NCBI RefSeq assembly: GCF_949987515.2
Contig: NC_082689.1
Coordinates: 102,338,957 to 102,402,956 of the forward strand
Direction of reading: 5' to 3'
From: Delphinus delphis
Taxonomy: Eukaryota > Chordata > Mammalia > Artiodactyla > Delphinidae
DNA: 64,000 nucleotides
Position numbers and translations under genes: made by a program. Below are positions 36,041 through 47,874 of this stretch, in pieces. The notes beneath the pieces are model-generated. The model ran no database searches. It was not told the origin of the DNA and saw nothing but the letters and a program-made list of their open reading frames with translations. How positions within the stretch are numbered: position 1 is the stretch's first letter; each line of letters starts with the position of its first letter.

Positions 36041-36895
36041 ATAATTTTAGCTCCCCCCAATTTTTGATAGTTATACTAATATTTTTAACTTCCTCTACTA
36101 GTTATCATGTAGCTTTAAATAATATACATGTAAAGTTCTATTTCTTGTCCATTGCTTTCAACTGTGTCTCTTAACCTTTCATTTTGCAAAATGAATGTAT
36201 TACCTTCCTAATCCTTCCCTCTCTTTTACTCCTCCCTTTTCATCTCCTTATTTCTGTCCAGCTAAGTCTTTATCTTTTATGTTATCAGTGTGGATAACAT
36301 TTACATTCTGTTTTGTAACCACTCAGTTTTCTATGCTTTGTTTATGAATTTCTCTAAATATTGAAAGCCAGTAATCAATGTTTACATTATGGTGATATTC
36401 TTTAGTGCAGAACTAAGTAATGAGTATTTTCTTTTTCCCAGGTCCAATATTATAGGCCCTTTGGTTAGTCAAAAGAGAACATTCTTAACATCAGAGTCAA
36501 ATGTTCTTTTTCCCTACACTCAAAATTGCTTAGATTTATGCCATATTTTGGTTTATTTTCTATTTTGGCCATAACTATTTTGTACACATTTTATTTCCTT
36601 GGGTTTTGATTTTTTTCATATAGGGAGAAGAAAACTACATATATTCTTATTATATTACAAATATCATTTAATTCTGCAGTCATTAATTTCTTGGAATTCT
36701 TTTTATTTTTCTTAAGATAATGTTCTTGAAACTCAACAACTTTTAATATTTTCTTTCAAGGCTTGTGGCTGACTAACTACTAGGGGCTTCTTTTCATTGG
36801 AATTCTCATGAGCTTTACAATTTTCTACATTCCATAGTTCTCCTTTTCTTGGTTTTTCCCACTGTCCCCTGCCCTACTCCCTCTTTTAGGAGTGT
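36041..36895. other. AT-rich stretch, possibly old L1 debris
   Basis: Pyrimidine-rich plus-strand text resembles reverse-oriented old L1, but no block is clear enough to assign. Confidence 0.35.
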
Positions 36896-36899
36896 ATCC

Positions 36900-37650
36900 C
36901 CAGTAAATTCTTTAGAAAATGCATAATAGAAACAATATATTATGAATACTTGCATGTCTGAAAATGAAATTGTCTTGTTCTTGTTCTTAAGCTAGATATA
37001 GAACTCCAGGTCCAAAATAATTTTACCTCCATATTTTGAACCCTTGAAACTTGTGTTTTCTAGCATCCTTCATTGCTGATGAGAAGTCTGATCCATTTTG
37101 ATTCAAATTCCCTTATATTTACCTGTTTACACTTTTCCCCCCTGCAATCTCAAGAATGCTATCTTGGCTGATTTGATATTTTAGCATGATACATCAAGGT
37201 TTTAATCATCTTTTAATTAATTCTAATCAATATTTGTGTTTCTCTTCAGTCCTTAGAATTATTTTTATTGTTTCTTTCATAACTTTCTTCCCTAATTTCT
37301 CTCTTACCCTTTCTGAGCTTTTCTTAATTGGCTATTGAACCTCCTGGATTTATCCTTCACGCCTCTTTTGCAATATTTTATTATCCTTCCTTTGTTGTTT
37401 TGTTCAATGTTATAGGAAGTTTCCTCGATTATATTCTCTAATTTTTCTATTAAATTAAAAATTTTGAAATTTTTGACAATTTAATTTCCAAGGAATATTT
37501 ACTATTCTCTTTTGTCATTAAAAAAAATCTGGGTTTTCTGATTTCACCTTATGGATATAAAGTCTTCAAGTCTCTGATTCTTTGAATTCTCTCTGTCTCT
37601 TATGGTGTGTTTTTCTATTTTTTTCCTCAAATATCTGTTCATCTTAGTTG
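36900..37650 (-). mobile_element. Ancient HAL1/L1M-type ORF1 region, reverse orientation
   Basis: The plus strand gives 'gaactccaggtccaaaataa', 'ccttcattgctgatgagaag', 'cctcctggatttatcc' and 'tatattctctaatttttcta'. This order is familiar from the reverse complement of HAL1/L1M ORF1 sequence. It is very diverged, so family and edges are approximate. Confidence 0.45.
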
Positions 37651-38350
37651 TCCATTAATTTTTAAAGATGAATAAATAGAAATGACACTTTATAAGGTGT
37701 TTGTCTATCTGTTTTTCCTCAAATGTTGGTTCATGTTTAGCTGTCAGCTCATTTTTAAGAATGTGGAACAGAAATGCTATCAGTTTCTGTGTATGGGACA
37801 GGTCTACCAACTGGCAAGCTTCTCTCCAGGGTATCCCTAAACAAAAAGGCCTGACTCTGGGATGTACACATATACCTGCTCTCCTGTTCTTCCCAAAATA
37901 CAATAATTAATTTCTTTAGAGGGAAAACTTGCTTTTGGGGGGTGGAGAGGGGCCGCAGTTAAGCCTGGAGTCCTGCCTGGAAGACGCATGCCTTATTCCA
38001 TCATTACCCACCCTGTGTACTTTGGGCTGTGGACACCTCTGCTTGGGTCCACCTATTTATGTACTGACATTTGCCATAAACGTTTTGTTTTCCTGAAATT
38101 TGTCAAAATTTCTTCTTCAAAGACAGCATCCCTATTATTCTCTTCATTATTATTTATTTTATGATTTAAAAAAATCTTCTCTTATTTTGAAAGGATCATA
38201 GGAAGGAAGGAAGTCCTATTCTTGAACTCAGTTCACTATCTTGAAATGGAAGCCTCTGAAATGTCAGTCTGGCAGTCTACAGTCCATACTCTGAGAGTGT
38301 CAACTTAAGGCTTTGCCTGTGATGCCTCTAAAACTTCTCCAGAGTCATTC
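37651..38350. other. Unique stretch with overlapping short frames
   Basis: Frames of 82 (minus) and 69 (plus) codons overlap at 37655-37910. Neither has recognisable content. A G-rich run lies near 37937-37951. Confidence 0.4.
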
Positions 38351-38397
38351 ATGAAAAAAAAAAAAACCAAAAAAAACAAAAAAGAGAAAACTCAGGT

Positions 38398-38441
<44 letters not shown>
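38351..38441. repeat. A-rich tract facing a 42-T run
   Basis: 38353-38390 is almost all A with a few C and G. After ten bases it is followed by 42 T. The two can pair as a long A/T hairpin. The T run is the SINE tail; the origin of the A tract is unknown. Confidence 0.85.
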
Positions 38442-38443
<2 letters not shown>

Positions 38444-38638
38444 AATACGTGGGCATGTCACTGTTGTGGCCTCTCCCGTTGAGGAGCACAGACTCTGGAT
38501 GCGCAGGCTCAGCGGCCATGGCTCATGGGCCCAGCCACTCCGAGGCATGTGGGATCTTCCTGGACCGGGGCATGAACCCGTGTCCCCTGCATCGGCAGGC
38601 GGACCCTCAACCTCAACCACTAGAGATGGGGGAAGCCC
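38400..38638 (-). mobile_element. CHR-2-type SINE with 42-T tail at an L1 junction
   Basis: The body matches the SINEs at 33318 and 61809, but its head is altered: the GGTGGCGCAGTGG A-box region is replaced by irregular text (38610-38630, with a CCTCAA duplication). The A-tail appears as 42 T at 38400-38441. Left of it is an A-rich non-L1 tract. Right of it L1-D begins directly. No clean target duplication is found, so this end may mark a rearrangement rather than a simple insertion. Confidence 0.85.
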
Positions 38639-39460
38639 GTCTCTAGGTATTTTTTTATTTCCTCTTTGATATCTTCAGTGATCTCTTAGTTATTTAGTAA
38701 CATATTGTTTAGCTTCCATGTGTTTGTATTTTTAATGTTTTTTTCTCTGTAATTCATTTATAATCTCATAGTGTTGTGGTCAGAAAAGATGTTTGATATA
38801 ATTTCAATTTTCTTAAATTTACTGAGGCTTGATTTGTGACCCAAGATTCGATCTATCCTGGAGAATGTTCTGTGCACACTTGAGAAGAAAGTGTACTCTG
38901 CTGTTTTTGGATGGAATGTCCTATAAATATCAGTTAAATCTATCTGGTCTATTGTGGCATTTAAAGCTTGTGTTTTCCTATTAATTTTCTGTTTGGATGA
39001 TCTGTCCATTTTTGTAAGTGAGGTGTTAAAGTGCCCCACTATTATTGTGTTACTGTTGATTTCCTCTTTTAGAGCTGTTAGCAGTTGCCTTATGTATTGA
39101 AGTGCTCCTATGTTGGGTGCATATATATTTATAATTGATATATCTTCTTCTTGGATTGATCCCTTGATCATTAACATAGTGTCCTTCTGTGTCTCTTATA
39201 GCATTCTTTATTTTAAAGTCTGTTTTATCTGATATGAGTATTGCTACTCTAGCTTTCTTTTGATTTCCATTTGCATGGAATATCTTCTTCCATCCCCCCA
39301 CTTTCAGTCTGTATGTGTCCCTAGGTCTGAAGTGGGTTTCTTTAGACAGCATATATATGGGTCTTGTTTTTGTATCCATTCCGCAAACCTGTGTCTTTTG
39401 GTTGGAGCATTTAATCCATTCACGTTTAAGGTAATTATCGATATGTATGTCCTATGACTA
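38639..39460 (-). pseudogene. LINE-1 ORF2 N-terminal part, truncated
   Basis: Endonuclease region in two overlapping frames. 39050-39379 carries 'ETHFRPRDTYRLKVGGWKKIF'. 38758-39177 carries 'NIYAPNIGALQYIRQLL', 'VGHFNTSLTKMDRSS' (the family motif is GDFN), 'TFSRIDRILGHKSS' and 'NIFSDHNTM'. The reverse transcriptase is entirely absent. Confidence 0.88.
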
Positions 39461-39519
39461 TTTTCTTAACTGTTTTGGGTTTGTTTTTGTAGGTCCTTTT
39501 CTTCTCTTATGTTTCCCAC

Positions 39520-40425
39520 TTAGAGAAGATTCTTTAGCATTTGTTGTAGAGCTGGTTTGGTGGTGCTGAATTCTCTTAGCTTTTGCTTGTCTGTAAAGCT
39601 TTTGATTTCTCCATGGAATCTGAATGAGATCCTTGCTGGGTAGAGTAATCTTGGTTGCAGATTCTTCCCTTTCATCACTTTAAGTATATCATGCCACTCC
39701 CTTCCGGCTTGTAGAGTTTCTGCTGAGAAATCAGCTGTTAACCTTATTGAGTTCCCTTGCATATTATTTGTCATTTTTTCCCTTGCTGTTTTCAATAATT
39801 TTTCTTTGTCTTTAATTTTTGCCAATTTGATTACTATTTGTCTTGGTGTGTTTCTCCTTGGGTTTATCCTGTAGGGGACTCTCTGTGCTTCCTGGACTTG
39901 CGTGGCTATCTCCTTTCCCATGTTAAGGAAGATTTCAACTATAATCTCTTCAAATATTTTCTTGGGTCCTTTCTCTCTCTTTTCTCCTTCTGGGACCCCT
40001 ATAATGTGAATGTTGTTGCATTTAATGTTGTCCCAGAGGTCTCTTTGGCTATGTTCATTTCTTTTCATTCTTTTTTCTTTATTCTCTTCCACAGCAGTGA
40101 ATTTCACCATTCTGTCTTCCAGGTCACTTATCCGTTCTTCTGCCCAGTTATTCTCCTATTGATTCCTTCTAGTGCATTTTTCATTTCAGTTATTGTATTG
40201 TTCATCTCTGTTTGTTTGTTCTTTAATTCTTCCTGGTCTTTGTTAAACATTTCTTGCATCTTCTCGATCTTTGCCTCCATTCTTTTTATGAGGTCCTGGA
40301 TCATTTGCAATATCATTATTCTGAAATCTTTTTCTGGAAGGTTGCTTATCTCCACTTCATTTAGTTGTTTTTCTGGGGTTTTATCTTGTTCCTTCATCTG
40401 GTACATAAGCCCTCTGCCTTTTCAT
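39520..40425 (-). pseudogene. LINE-1 ORF1, one or two frameshifts
   Basis: The start Met is at about 40423-40425. The N-terminal part with coiled coil is open at 40128-40406 ('EISNLPEKDFRIMILQMIQD', 'NNTITEMKNALEGINRRIT'). A frameshift near 40115-40150 moves to a 196-codon frame (39520-40110) with 'NIHIIGVPEGEKREKGPKKIFEE' and 'LTADFSAETLQAGREWHDILKVM'. It ends at the natural stop. Confidence 0.88.
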
Positions 40426-41287
40426 CTTGTCTATCTTTCTGTTAATGTGGTTTTTGTTCCACAGGCTGCAGGTTGTTGTTATTCTTGTTTCTGCTATCTG
40501 CCTTCTGGTGGATGAGGCTATCTAAGAGAATTATGCAAGTTTCCTGATGGGTGGTACTGGTGGTGAGTAGAGCTGGCTGTTGCTCTGGTGGGCAGAGCTC
40601 AGTAAAACTTTAATCCACTTGACTGCTGATGGGTGGGACTGGGTTACTTCCCTTTGACTCTTTTGCCTGAGGCAGTCCAACACTAGAGCCTACCTGGGCT
40701 CTTTGGTAGGGCTAATGGCAGACTCTGGGATGTCTCATGCAAGGAGTACTTCCAGAACTTCTGCTGCCTATGTGCTTGTCCTCACATTGAGACAGAGCCA
40801 TTCCCCACTTCTGTAGGAGACCTTGCAACTCTAGGAGGTAGGTCTGGTTCAGTCTCCCCTGGGATCACTGCTCCTTCCCCTGGGTCCCAATGTGCACACT
40901 ACTTTGTGTGTGCCCTCCAAGAAGGGAGTCTCTGTTTCCCCCAGTCCTGTCAAAATCCTGCAATCAAATCCCACTAGCCTTCAAAGTCTGATTCTCTAGG
41001 AAATTCTCCTCCTGTTGCCAGACCCCCAGGTTGGGAATCCTGACGTGGGGCTCAGAACCTTCACTCCAGTGGGTGGACTTCTGTGGTATAAGTGTTCTCT
41101 AGTTTGTGAGTCACCCACCCAGCAGTTATGGGATTTGATTTTATTGTGATTGCACCCCTCCTACCGCCTCATTGTGTATTCTCCTTTGTCTTTGGATGTG
41201 GGGTATCTTTTCTGGTGAGTTCCAGTGTCTTCCTGTCGATGATTGTTCAGCAGTTAGCTGTGATTCTGGTGTTCTCGCAAGTGGGAG

Positions 41288-41760
41288 TCTAATGTTAACT
41301 TTTGAAACAGTTGTCTTGAAATTTACAGTTATTCTGAGGATATTCACTAATGGATATTTTTGGTAGTTCTCTTTTGAATTTTCCTTTGGACACTGTGCAC
41401 ATTTTTTTTACTTTCCTCAGTGTGAACAAATCTTTAGTCGTTGAAGTCATATTTTATTTCTTAAAATACCTCAATATTAGTCTGAATATATTCTCTGAGG
41501 CAGAATGAATGATACATTATTTTTGTGGTCAAAACCATGTGATAAGGCAGATCTTAAATGGGGTTGTAAACTGATTATGAATAAAATCCCAAAAGAGGAA
41601 GACTTTTTTTTTCTGTGAGCAATATCAGCAGCTTTTGAAGAAGTGTACACTTCTCCAAGGTGTCCACTATAAGAGGGTGACAAGTTGATGTCAAAATGAA
41701 ACTACAGCTTTATAACCACTGCCATGCATGATCTTCCTTGCTGTTTATGGTAATTACTAT
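41288..41760. other. Unique stretch, nothing recognised
   Basis: AT-rich. A 68-codon minus frame (41477-41683) has no recognisable content. Confidence 0.4.
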
Positions 41761-41764
41761 GAAG

Positions 41765-41990
41765 TCAATAATAGTGGTAGCTGTCATTAATAAGCCCCTA
41801 CAGTTTAAAGCCAGAAACTTCATACATATGATTTATTGTGTTCAGTTATCACCCCCATTTTTGCAGATGAGGAAACTACAACTCAGAATTAAATGTCCAA
41901 GATATTCAGCTAGGAAATGGCAGAGCTCACTTGAAATATCAGGTCTGTCAAGCCCCAGTGCTGAGTCCTTCCATCTCACAAGCCTACCTG
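41765..41990 (-). repeat. MIR, reverse orientation
   Basis: 'aataatagtggtagctgtca', 'tcacccccatttttgcagat', 'gaggaaactacaactcagaa' and 'tcagctaggaaatggcagag' give most of the reverse MIR. Confidence 0.75.
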
Positions 41991-43996
41991 GACAAGTGTT
42001 GCTTCTCTTTTATATACGAGAAAATGAAGCCACTTGACCAGGGTGATTGACTAGGTGATTTCTTTCCTGGATCCTAGCCTACTAGCTTCTCCATAGCTCT
42101 CTCCTTCTCACCCTTCGTTGACAAATTCCTTCTAGGCCAAGTGGGGTGTCCCCAGCCAGTGTCTGTATGGCAGGGTGCAGCTCTCATGCATGTCCTTAAA
42201 GTGGGGGGTGCAAAGTGAGTCTTCTTGTGTCTATGCCCTGCTGACACGCCAGCCACTTGTAGGTAGGTGAGAAGTAGGGAACACCAAGGTCGTGTTTTCT
42301 TAGGAGGTTGATGGTTTCTAATGTCCTGACCTTTCTCATGTGGCTAGAATCCTTGGTCCTGTTCTACCTAGAGCTATCCATTAAGCCTCGACTCTAGCTT
42401 TTATTACTTTGGCTGCTGAATTAGACCTTCCCCCTTCCTACCGAGGCCCAACCAGTACAAAGTCTCTTGAGCTTTTCCTCTTTCTGGAGGTTTGGGTAAC
42501 CCTTCGGGGTTGTCAAAACTTTGGGCAAGTGGGATGTGGAGGCAGAACTGTCTCCTGCCAGCTATGCACTGACAATCAAAGACCTTGGTTAAAGCAGTCT
42601 AGTTCCTGAAATGTGAGGTATAGTATCATACATAAGGGGATATATGATCAGTAAGGGGGATAACAGGCCAACAAAATGATTCCAGGCATTTCTGAACAGT
42701 CTGTCTGTGTGTGTGTGTAGGTGTTGGGAAAAATGTGTGTTTGTGGTTGCAATAGTTAGGAGCCTGAGGATTGAGACTAGCAAATAAATGCTAATCAAAG
42801 AGCCAAATTGTGTAATAGTCATTTCTATATCCTGGGCTAACCAGTACCTTCACAGCATGTCTGTGAGACTCAAGAAATTGGAAGGTGGAGGGCCTGGTTA
42901 CTACCCGACATTACCAGGGAGGTCTGGTGCCTCTGGCCTTGGGCACAGGACAACCAAAATATATTTCAAAACCCTCCTGGTTTGTGCACTCAAAGTTCTT
43001 TATAGATTGACCCATTGATTTCCATTGGTTCCAGAAGAGAGCTGAGGTAATCTTCAGATGTTTGGTGCTTATTCTGAACACTAAGGATAGTGCTGGCCCA
43101 GAAAGGGGTTGAAGCCAATTATCACTATCAAATTCCTGAGAAAGTCCAAACTACCCTATTCAGTGGTCAGCTAAGTGTTCAGCTAAAGTGGGTTATGCAT
43201 AACTCTTTTTTAGATGGGAGAATGTAAATCTCTATAAATACTGAAATATATTTTTCTGTGTGATCAGACGAGGAACTAAAGGAACTACAAATCAGTTGTA
43301 GACTTATAGATTTCTCTAATGGACTATGGATCCACTCTCTTTTCCAGAGAATCACATTCCTGCTCCCAGACTCAGCAAAAGTTCTCATTTAGGCTGCATT
43401 CTTCTATAAAAGATCTGTGTACTTGAGCTGTGTGTTTCTTGACTGTGGTTTTCATCTGGACTCTGGGCCAGTTGGTTTTCTTTCACTATACCCAAAAGGC
43501 TTCTTTTCTGAGGACCTCATAAAGTCAAAAGGTATTGAGTTGAGAAGAACCAAACCCACAGTGCAGAAGGAACCCTGGACAGGTTACCAACAATGAGCTT
43601 GAGACAGGTATGCACGTGCAGTAACTAGATGCAAATGTAACCAGAGCAGGCTCCTAGCATTCCATGATGGCTTACTAGATCCTGTGTAACTCTTCAGGAG
43701 TGTTCCTCTCCTGAATTTTCTTCTACATCCCACATGGATCCAGGTCAGTTCACATTGGGCTGGTCACATCCTTCTGTAAAGGTTGATATGCTAACTGTGC
43801 AGGCTTCTCACTCTGGTTGCAATTGCTTGAGATTGGTATTGAGAGTGAATCTCAGTCAGCCATATTCTAGAGCTGTAGTTGTGATCACTCCAATTAGTCA
43901 TGCACTTAGCTGAGCAAATTCTGTAACTGTAGTGGCCTGCTGCAACTGTCTAGAGGAGTCTTCTTGTGCATGGGTCTCCTGTAGAAAGACTTTGTG
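41991..43996. other. Unique non-coding stretch
   Basis: About 2 kb with no repeat I can name. A short GT run lies at 42703-42718. Frames of 60-77 codons at 42074-43018 are on both strands and show no coding character. Confidence 0.45.
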
Positions 43997-44004
43997 TAGA
44001 CTTT

Positions 44005-44304
44005 TTAAAAAATATATATATATATTTATTTATTTGGCTGTGTTGAGTCTTAGTTGTGGCACGCAGGATCTTTGTGGTGGCACACAGGACCTTTGTTGCG
44101 GCATGCGAGATCTTTTGTTGTGGCATGCAGGCTTCTCTCTATTTGTGGTGTGTGGGCTCTAGACTGCGTGGGCTCAGTAGTTGTGGCACGTGGGCTTAGT
44201 TGAGCCATGGCATGTGGGATCTCAGTTCCCCCGACCAGAGATCGACTCCATGTCCCCTGTATTGGAAGGCAGATTCTTAACCACTGGACCACCAGGGAAG
44301 TCCC
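44005..44304 (-). mobile_element. Older tRNA-derived SINE (CHR-1 type)
   Basis: The minus-strand head reads GGGACTTCCCTGGTGGTCCA, then 'GTGGTTAAGAATCTGCCTTC' and a B-box-like part. The body has repeated 'GTGGC..GCA' units, and a TA/TTTA-rich tail lies at 44005-44035. Imperfect flanks TAGACTTT occur at 43997-44004 and 44305-44312. It resembles the cetartiodactyl CHR-1/ruminant tRNA-Glu SINE group and is more diverged than the CHR-2-type copies. Confidence 0.85.
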
Positions 44305-44499
44305 TAGACTTTCTTAACTTTTGGTAGGAACAACTCCTATGTTAAGTGCCACCTTGAAAAAAAGATGACTTCCTGTATTTCATTGCTAAATATTACCTAT
44401 GACTAAAGCCTTTCTGTGATGCCAAGTTCTTTTGTGACATTGACTATTTGGCCATATTGTGCCCAGCTGTGAATGAACTCCTTGGAGGAAATTACTGCC

Positions 44500-44865
44500 A
44501 TGTAATTGTTCAAAAGTTGGCATTATTGCATTGTGCAATACATGCTTTGCCTCTTCCTAACTTCTGTGGTTGTTGGAAACCCTTGAAATTTCTTGGCTTG
44601 CAGCTGAATCACTCTAACTTTTGTCTCTGTCTTCACTTGTCTCAAGTCTATCTCCCCACTGTGCTGTGGCTCTATGTCTGTGTCTTCACACAGCCTTCTT
44701 ATAGGGGAACCAGTCACTGGATGAATCCACTCTAATCCAGATGAGTCCACTCATCTCAACTGCAGTTACATCTGCAAAGACCCTATTACCAAATAAGTTC
44801 ACATGATAAGGTTCTGAGGGGGACATAAATTTTAGGGGGACACTAGTCAACCCAGTATAATTACA
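44500..44865 (-). mobile_element. MLT1-type MaLR LTR
   Basis: On the minus strand it reads 'gggttgactagtgtccccct', 'cttatttggtaatagggtct', 'ttgcagatgtaactgcagtt', 'acagagacaaaagttagagt' and 'tgcaagccaagaaatttcaa'. This is the classic order of an MLT1 LTR from its 5' end. The 3' end with the polyA signal is missing or decayed. Frames in it (44448-44735 and others) are artefacts. Confidence 0.75.
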
Positions 44866-47294
44866 GATCTCTGGACAATGGATCCATCCCTTTTTACAGG
44901 CACTCATATCTCTGCTCTCTAACTCATGCTTTTGTAAGAATAAAGCACCAGGGAAATACATGCAATTCCCCCAGTCTGAAATTTGGAGTTCAGAATTTGA
45001 GTGCAGTAACTGGGTTCTGTCCTGATACTGCTATAATTAGGTTACCTTTATTCCTTTATGTATAATTAACTTTGGAAACTGCTGGTTCAATCTGTGACAA
45101 CCAGTGATACATCATCTTTAACCAGTCTGCACCATCATAAAAAAAATGCTGCTCAAGTACTAATTTATTGCTCTGTGACACAAATGGTGCATCTCAAACT
45201 CAGCCAATTTTGAGGATGGTTTCTGGGCTGTTTAAAAAGGTTTCTTCTGCCAGCTTTTGGAAAACGTTGCTTTAGAAATTATTATTTTCTGTTTCAGGAC
45301 AATTCCATGAATTTGGTCCATTCATGTTAGCTATAGTGAGATGATGTATCTCTTGTCCATAAAACTTGAATAGTAGGGTGTCAGAAGTGATTTTTCTGAA
45401 GTTAACTTTTCCCATACTTGGAGTTATCAGTTTCTGTCGTGCTGGTGTGCATTTCAGTTGAGGTTTTATTACATTGTGTTGGCAGCACATTATGTTTTTT
45501 ACACATGGATTTGATTGAGAAATGAAACTGGAATAAGAATGAGGTAGCAGCAGCATCTGCTGCAAGACTCAGCTATTGCTGTTGTCAATCAGCCTGATTG
45601 ATTAAATATGGTGGTACACATTTTTATTAAAATGAAATACTTCTCTTGAAAAAGGACCATTACGCCAATAGACTATATGACTCTCCTGAAGAGTGTGCCT
45701 GAGGAAAAGTCCTCTTGGCAGAGTACAATAACTGTAGATTGCTGGAACCAATAGGGTAGTTCAGATTAGATCTGGCTGGTTTTATAAAGTGAATTTTTTT
45801 GGCGTTTGGAAGATGTGAACCAGCATTTTGGGGGACGAAGCCCTGCAGAAGGGTTTGAATTTGGCTTGATTCCCAAACACTGTCCCTTCTTTTGCTGATG
45901 TCCCGTGGTCCACTTGGTTTTCAGGCATCTGGTATGACCCAGACCTTTTCAAAAATAAGAGCAAGCATCCTGCTCCACTGAAGTTCCATTTCTCTAATCT
46001 TCTATTCAAACCGCTTTTCAGCTTGCTGTTATTTTATAAATCTGAAAAGCAGACATCCAAACAGAGATGAGAACAGAGATTCTTAATAATGAGAGTAGAC
46101 AGATTATCCCATGGACTTGGATCAGAATCCAGCAAACAACACCCCTGTCTGCAAAACTCTGAAATTTGGAGGAACTTCAAAGAGGAAGTGGTGAGGGTTT
46201 TGGTATTAGATCCTTACAAAACCAAAGACGTGAGATAGGAAATCAGGACTGCTCCCTGGAGGACAAAGCAATGATTTGATTGGTCCTGTTCAATTTTCAT
46301 GTGGCTGACTTTTTGTCTTGCTGTGGTCACTCAGGTCTCCTTTGCTGGGGCTGAGTATGCCTGGAGTGTTGATGCTTCATGCTGGCTCAGGTTAGCCTAA
46401 ATTCCAGGGAGCCTGTTTAATCATGGCCTCCAGGAAAATATTTCCTGTTGGAATCCATGTTGGACAATCACCCAAAGAGGCTTTGCATTAGTGTAAAACA
46501 CAGAGTTTCAGAAGACGGCTTTTCAGAAAAATAAGTGGGAAATAAGAAAAGAAAAACCTTTGGAGTAATTCCTTTAACACACAGAATGCTTCTGCTGCAG
46601 GGCGTGTGTCAAGACTAATCTTGCAGGATTGAGATATTTTCAGCTGTATCCAATTTAGGTTTCAGCTTTTCATTTCAGAGGGATTGCTCCTGAAACAATC
46701 TTTCTCACTCCTCTCCCCACCCCCATCTTCTAAAGCCTGTTTGTAGATTTGCGGATTGCTAACAGATTTTAAGAACAAGAAATCTCTGAAATACCACATA
46801 GCTAAAAGCCAAAAAACAGGAATACTTGAGAACTTCCTTTAAAAAAAATATTTTATCAAGGGGTGGTCTCCGGCTTTCAGTCAGCTTTCTTCTCTGGACT
46901 CAGCTATGAAGGATGAAAATCCCACAGAGATTTGCAGACTTAAACTGGGAGCTTCCTATAGGCTCCAATCCTTGTTTTAAGGTATGGCCTCTTTCTATCT
47001 GGTTTCTTTCTTGGAATCTTGGATCTCGTCAATGCCAGATCCATGAACAGAGGCCACCAGCTGGATGTCAGAAGCAGAATATACAGTACATTGTCTGAAA
47101 GCACTCAGGTGTCCTGGCTGTGCAGCCAGGAGCCTGGAATGCTGCCACTGCTGGAGGTCAGGAACAGGTAGGGTGTCAGTAACTAGCTAGGAAGCACACA
47201 TGTTGAGGGACAGGCCAAAAAGCAAACCTAAGTCCAGAGATTCTGGAAGGCATGTAACAGCAACCCAAACACTGTGTTGTGCCCTCATTCAGAG
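44866..47294. other. Unique non-coding stretch
   Basis: 2.4 kb without a recognised repeat. Frames of up to 97 codons (45272-45565, minus) have no recognisable content. The block 46440-46860 is repeat-free and mixed in composition, and could be conserved non-coding DNA, though only alignment would show it. Confidence 0.45.
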
Positions 47295-47520
47295 ACAAAA
47301 GATCAAATGATTAAGAGTATGGGTGTCAATCCTACCTCGAATCCAGGTACTAATCCATTATCTATACTTTTGGGCAAATGGCTTAATCTTTCTAAATATC
47401 ACTTTCCTCATCTGTAAAGTAGGGATTAAGCACCTTTCTTATAGAGTTTTTGGTAGATACAATAAAATAATGTTAACTTAATCTCTTGTCTAACACATGG
47501 TCAATGCTTAATATGTTGTA
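47295..47520 (+). repeat. MIR, near full length
   Basis: 'gattaagagtatgggtgtca', 'ggcaaatggcttaatctttc', 'ctttcctcatctgtaaagta', 'ggtagatacaataaaataat' and 'acacatggtcaatgcttaat' run through most of MIR. Confidence 0.75.
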
Positions 47521-47570
47521 GTGACTATGTTTTCCAATTTCTTAATTTGTTGTAGTGACTATGCTTTCCA
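47514..47570. repeat. 34-bp-offset tandem duplication
   Basis: A 23-bp unit beginning TGTTGTAGTGACTATG occurs at 47514-47536 and 47548-47570 with one mismatch. The second copy leads directly into the dispersed 63-bp repeat. Confidence 0.85.
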
Positions 47571-47631
47571 ACAATTCTAAATGTATGGCTCCTCACATGT
47601 ATGGGTAAGGGGAATTTTTTGTCATTAAAAA
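47569..47631 (+). repeat. 63-bp dispersed duplicate, copy 1
   Basis: Begins CAACAATTCTAAATGTATGG. It matches 49937-49999 at 60 of 63 positions, same orientation, no gaps. It is not low-complexity and not part of a repeat family I recognise. Confidence 0.9.
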
Positions 47632-47874
47632 TTTCAGAGGCAGAGCAGACACGAGTCTGAGAGGGCCTGAGACCACAGAGCAGGTACAAAAGTGACCAGA
47701 CTGGTAGTGGAACATGGTAAAAGAAAGATGGTCCATTGGGACCTAGCTCTAGGTGGGACAATGCTCTTATATAAAAAAATTGAGTGACTTGCACTAGCTG
47801 TTTGTTTTGTCTCCTCAATTTCTGGTAGTTTTGAAGAAGTTTTGGCTGCCTTAGTTTTGTTGCTATTGTTATTA

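Larger units (their letters stand above)
38639..41287 (-). mobile_element. L1-D: 5' half of a LINE-1, 3' half missing
   Basis: A minus-strand LINE-1 that keeps a 5' UTR (40426-41287), ORF1 (39520-40425) and the first part of ORF2 (38639-39460). It stops in the region just after the endonuclease domain. The 5' UTR reaches to within about 40 bases of the L1-B start and is of the same type. L1 insertions normally lose the 5' end, so losing the 3' half implies a later deletion or rearrangement at 38639, where the SINE abuts. Confidence 0.88.
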
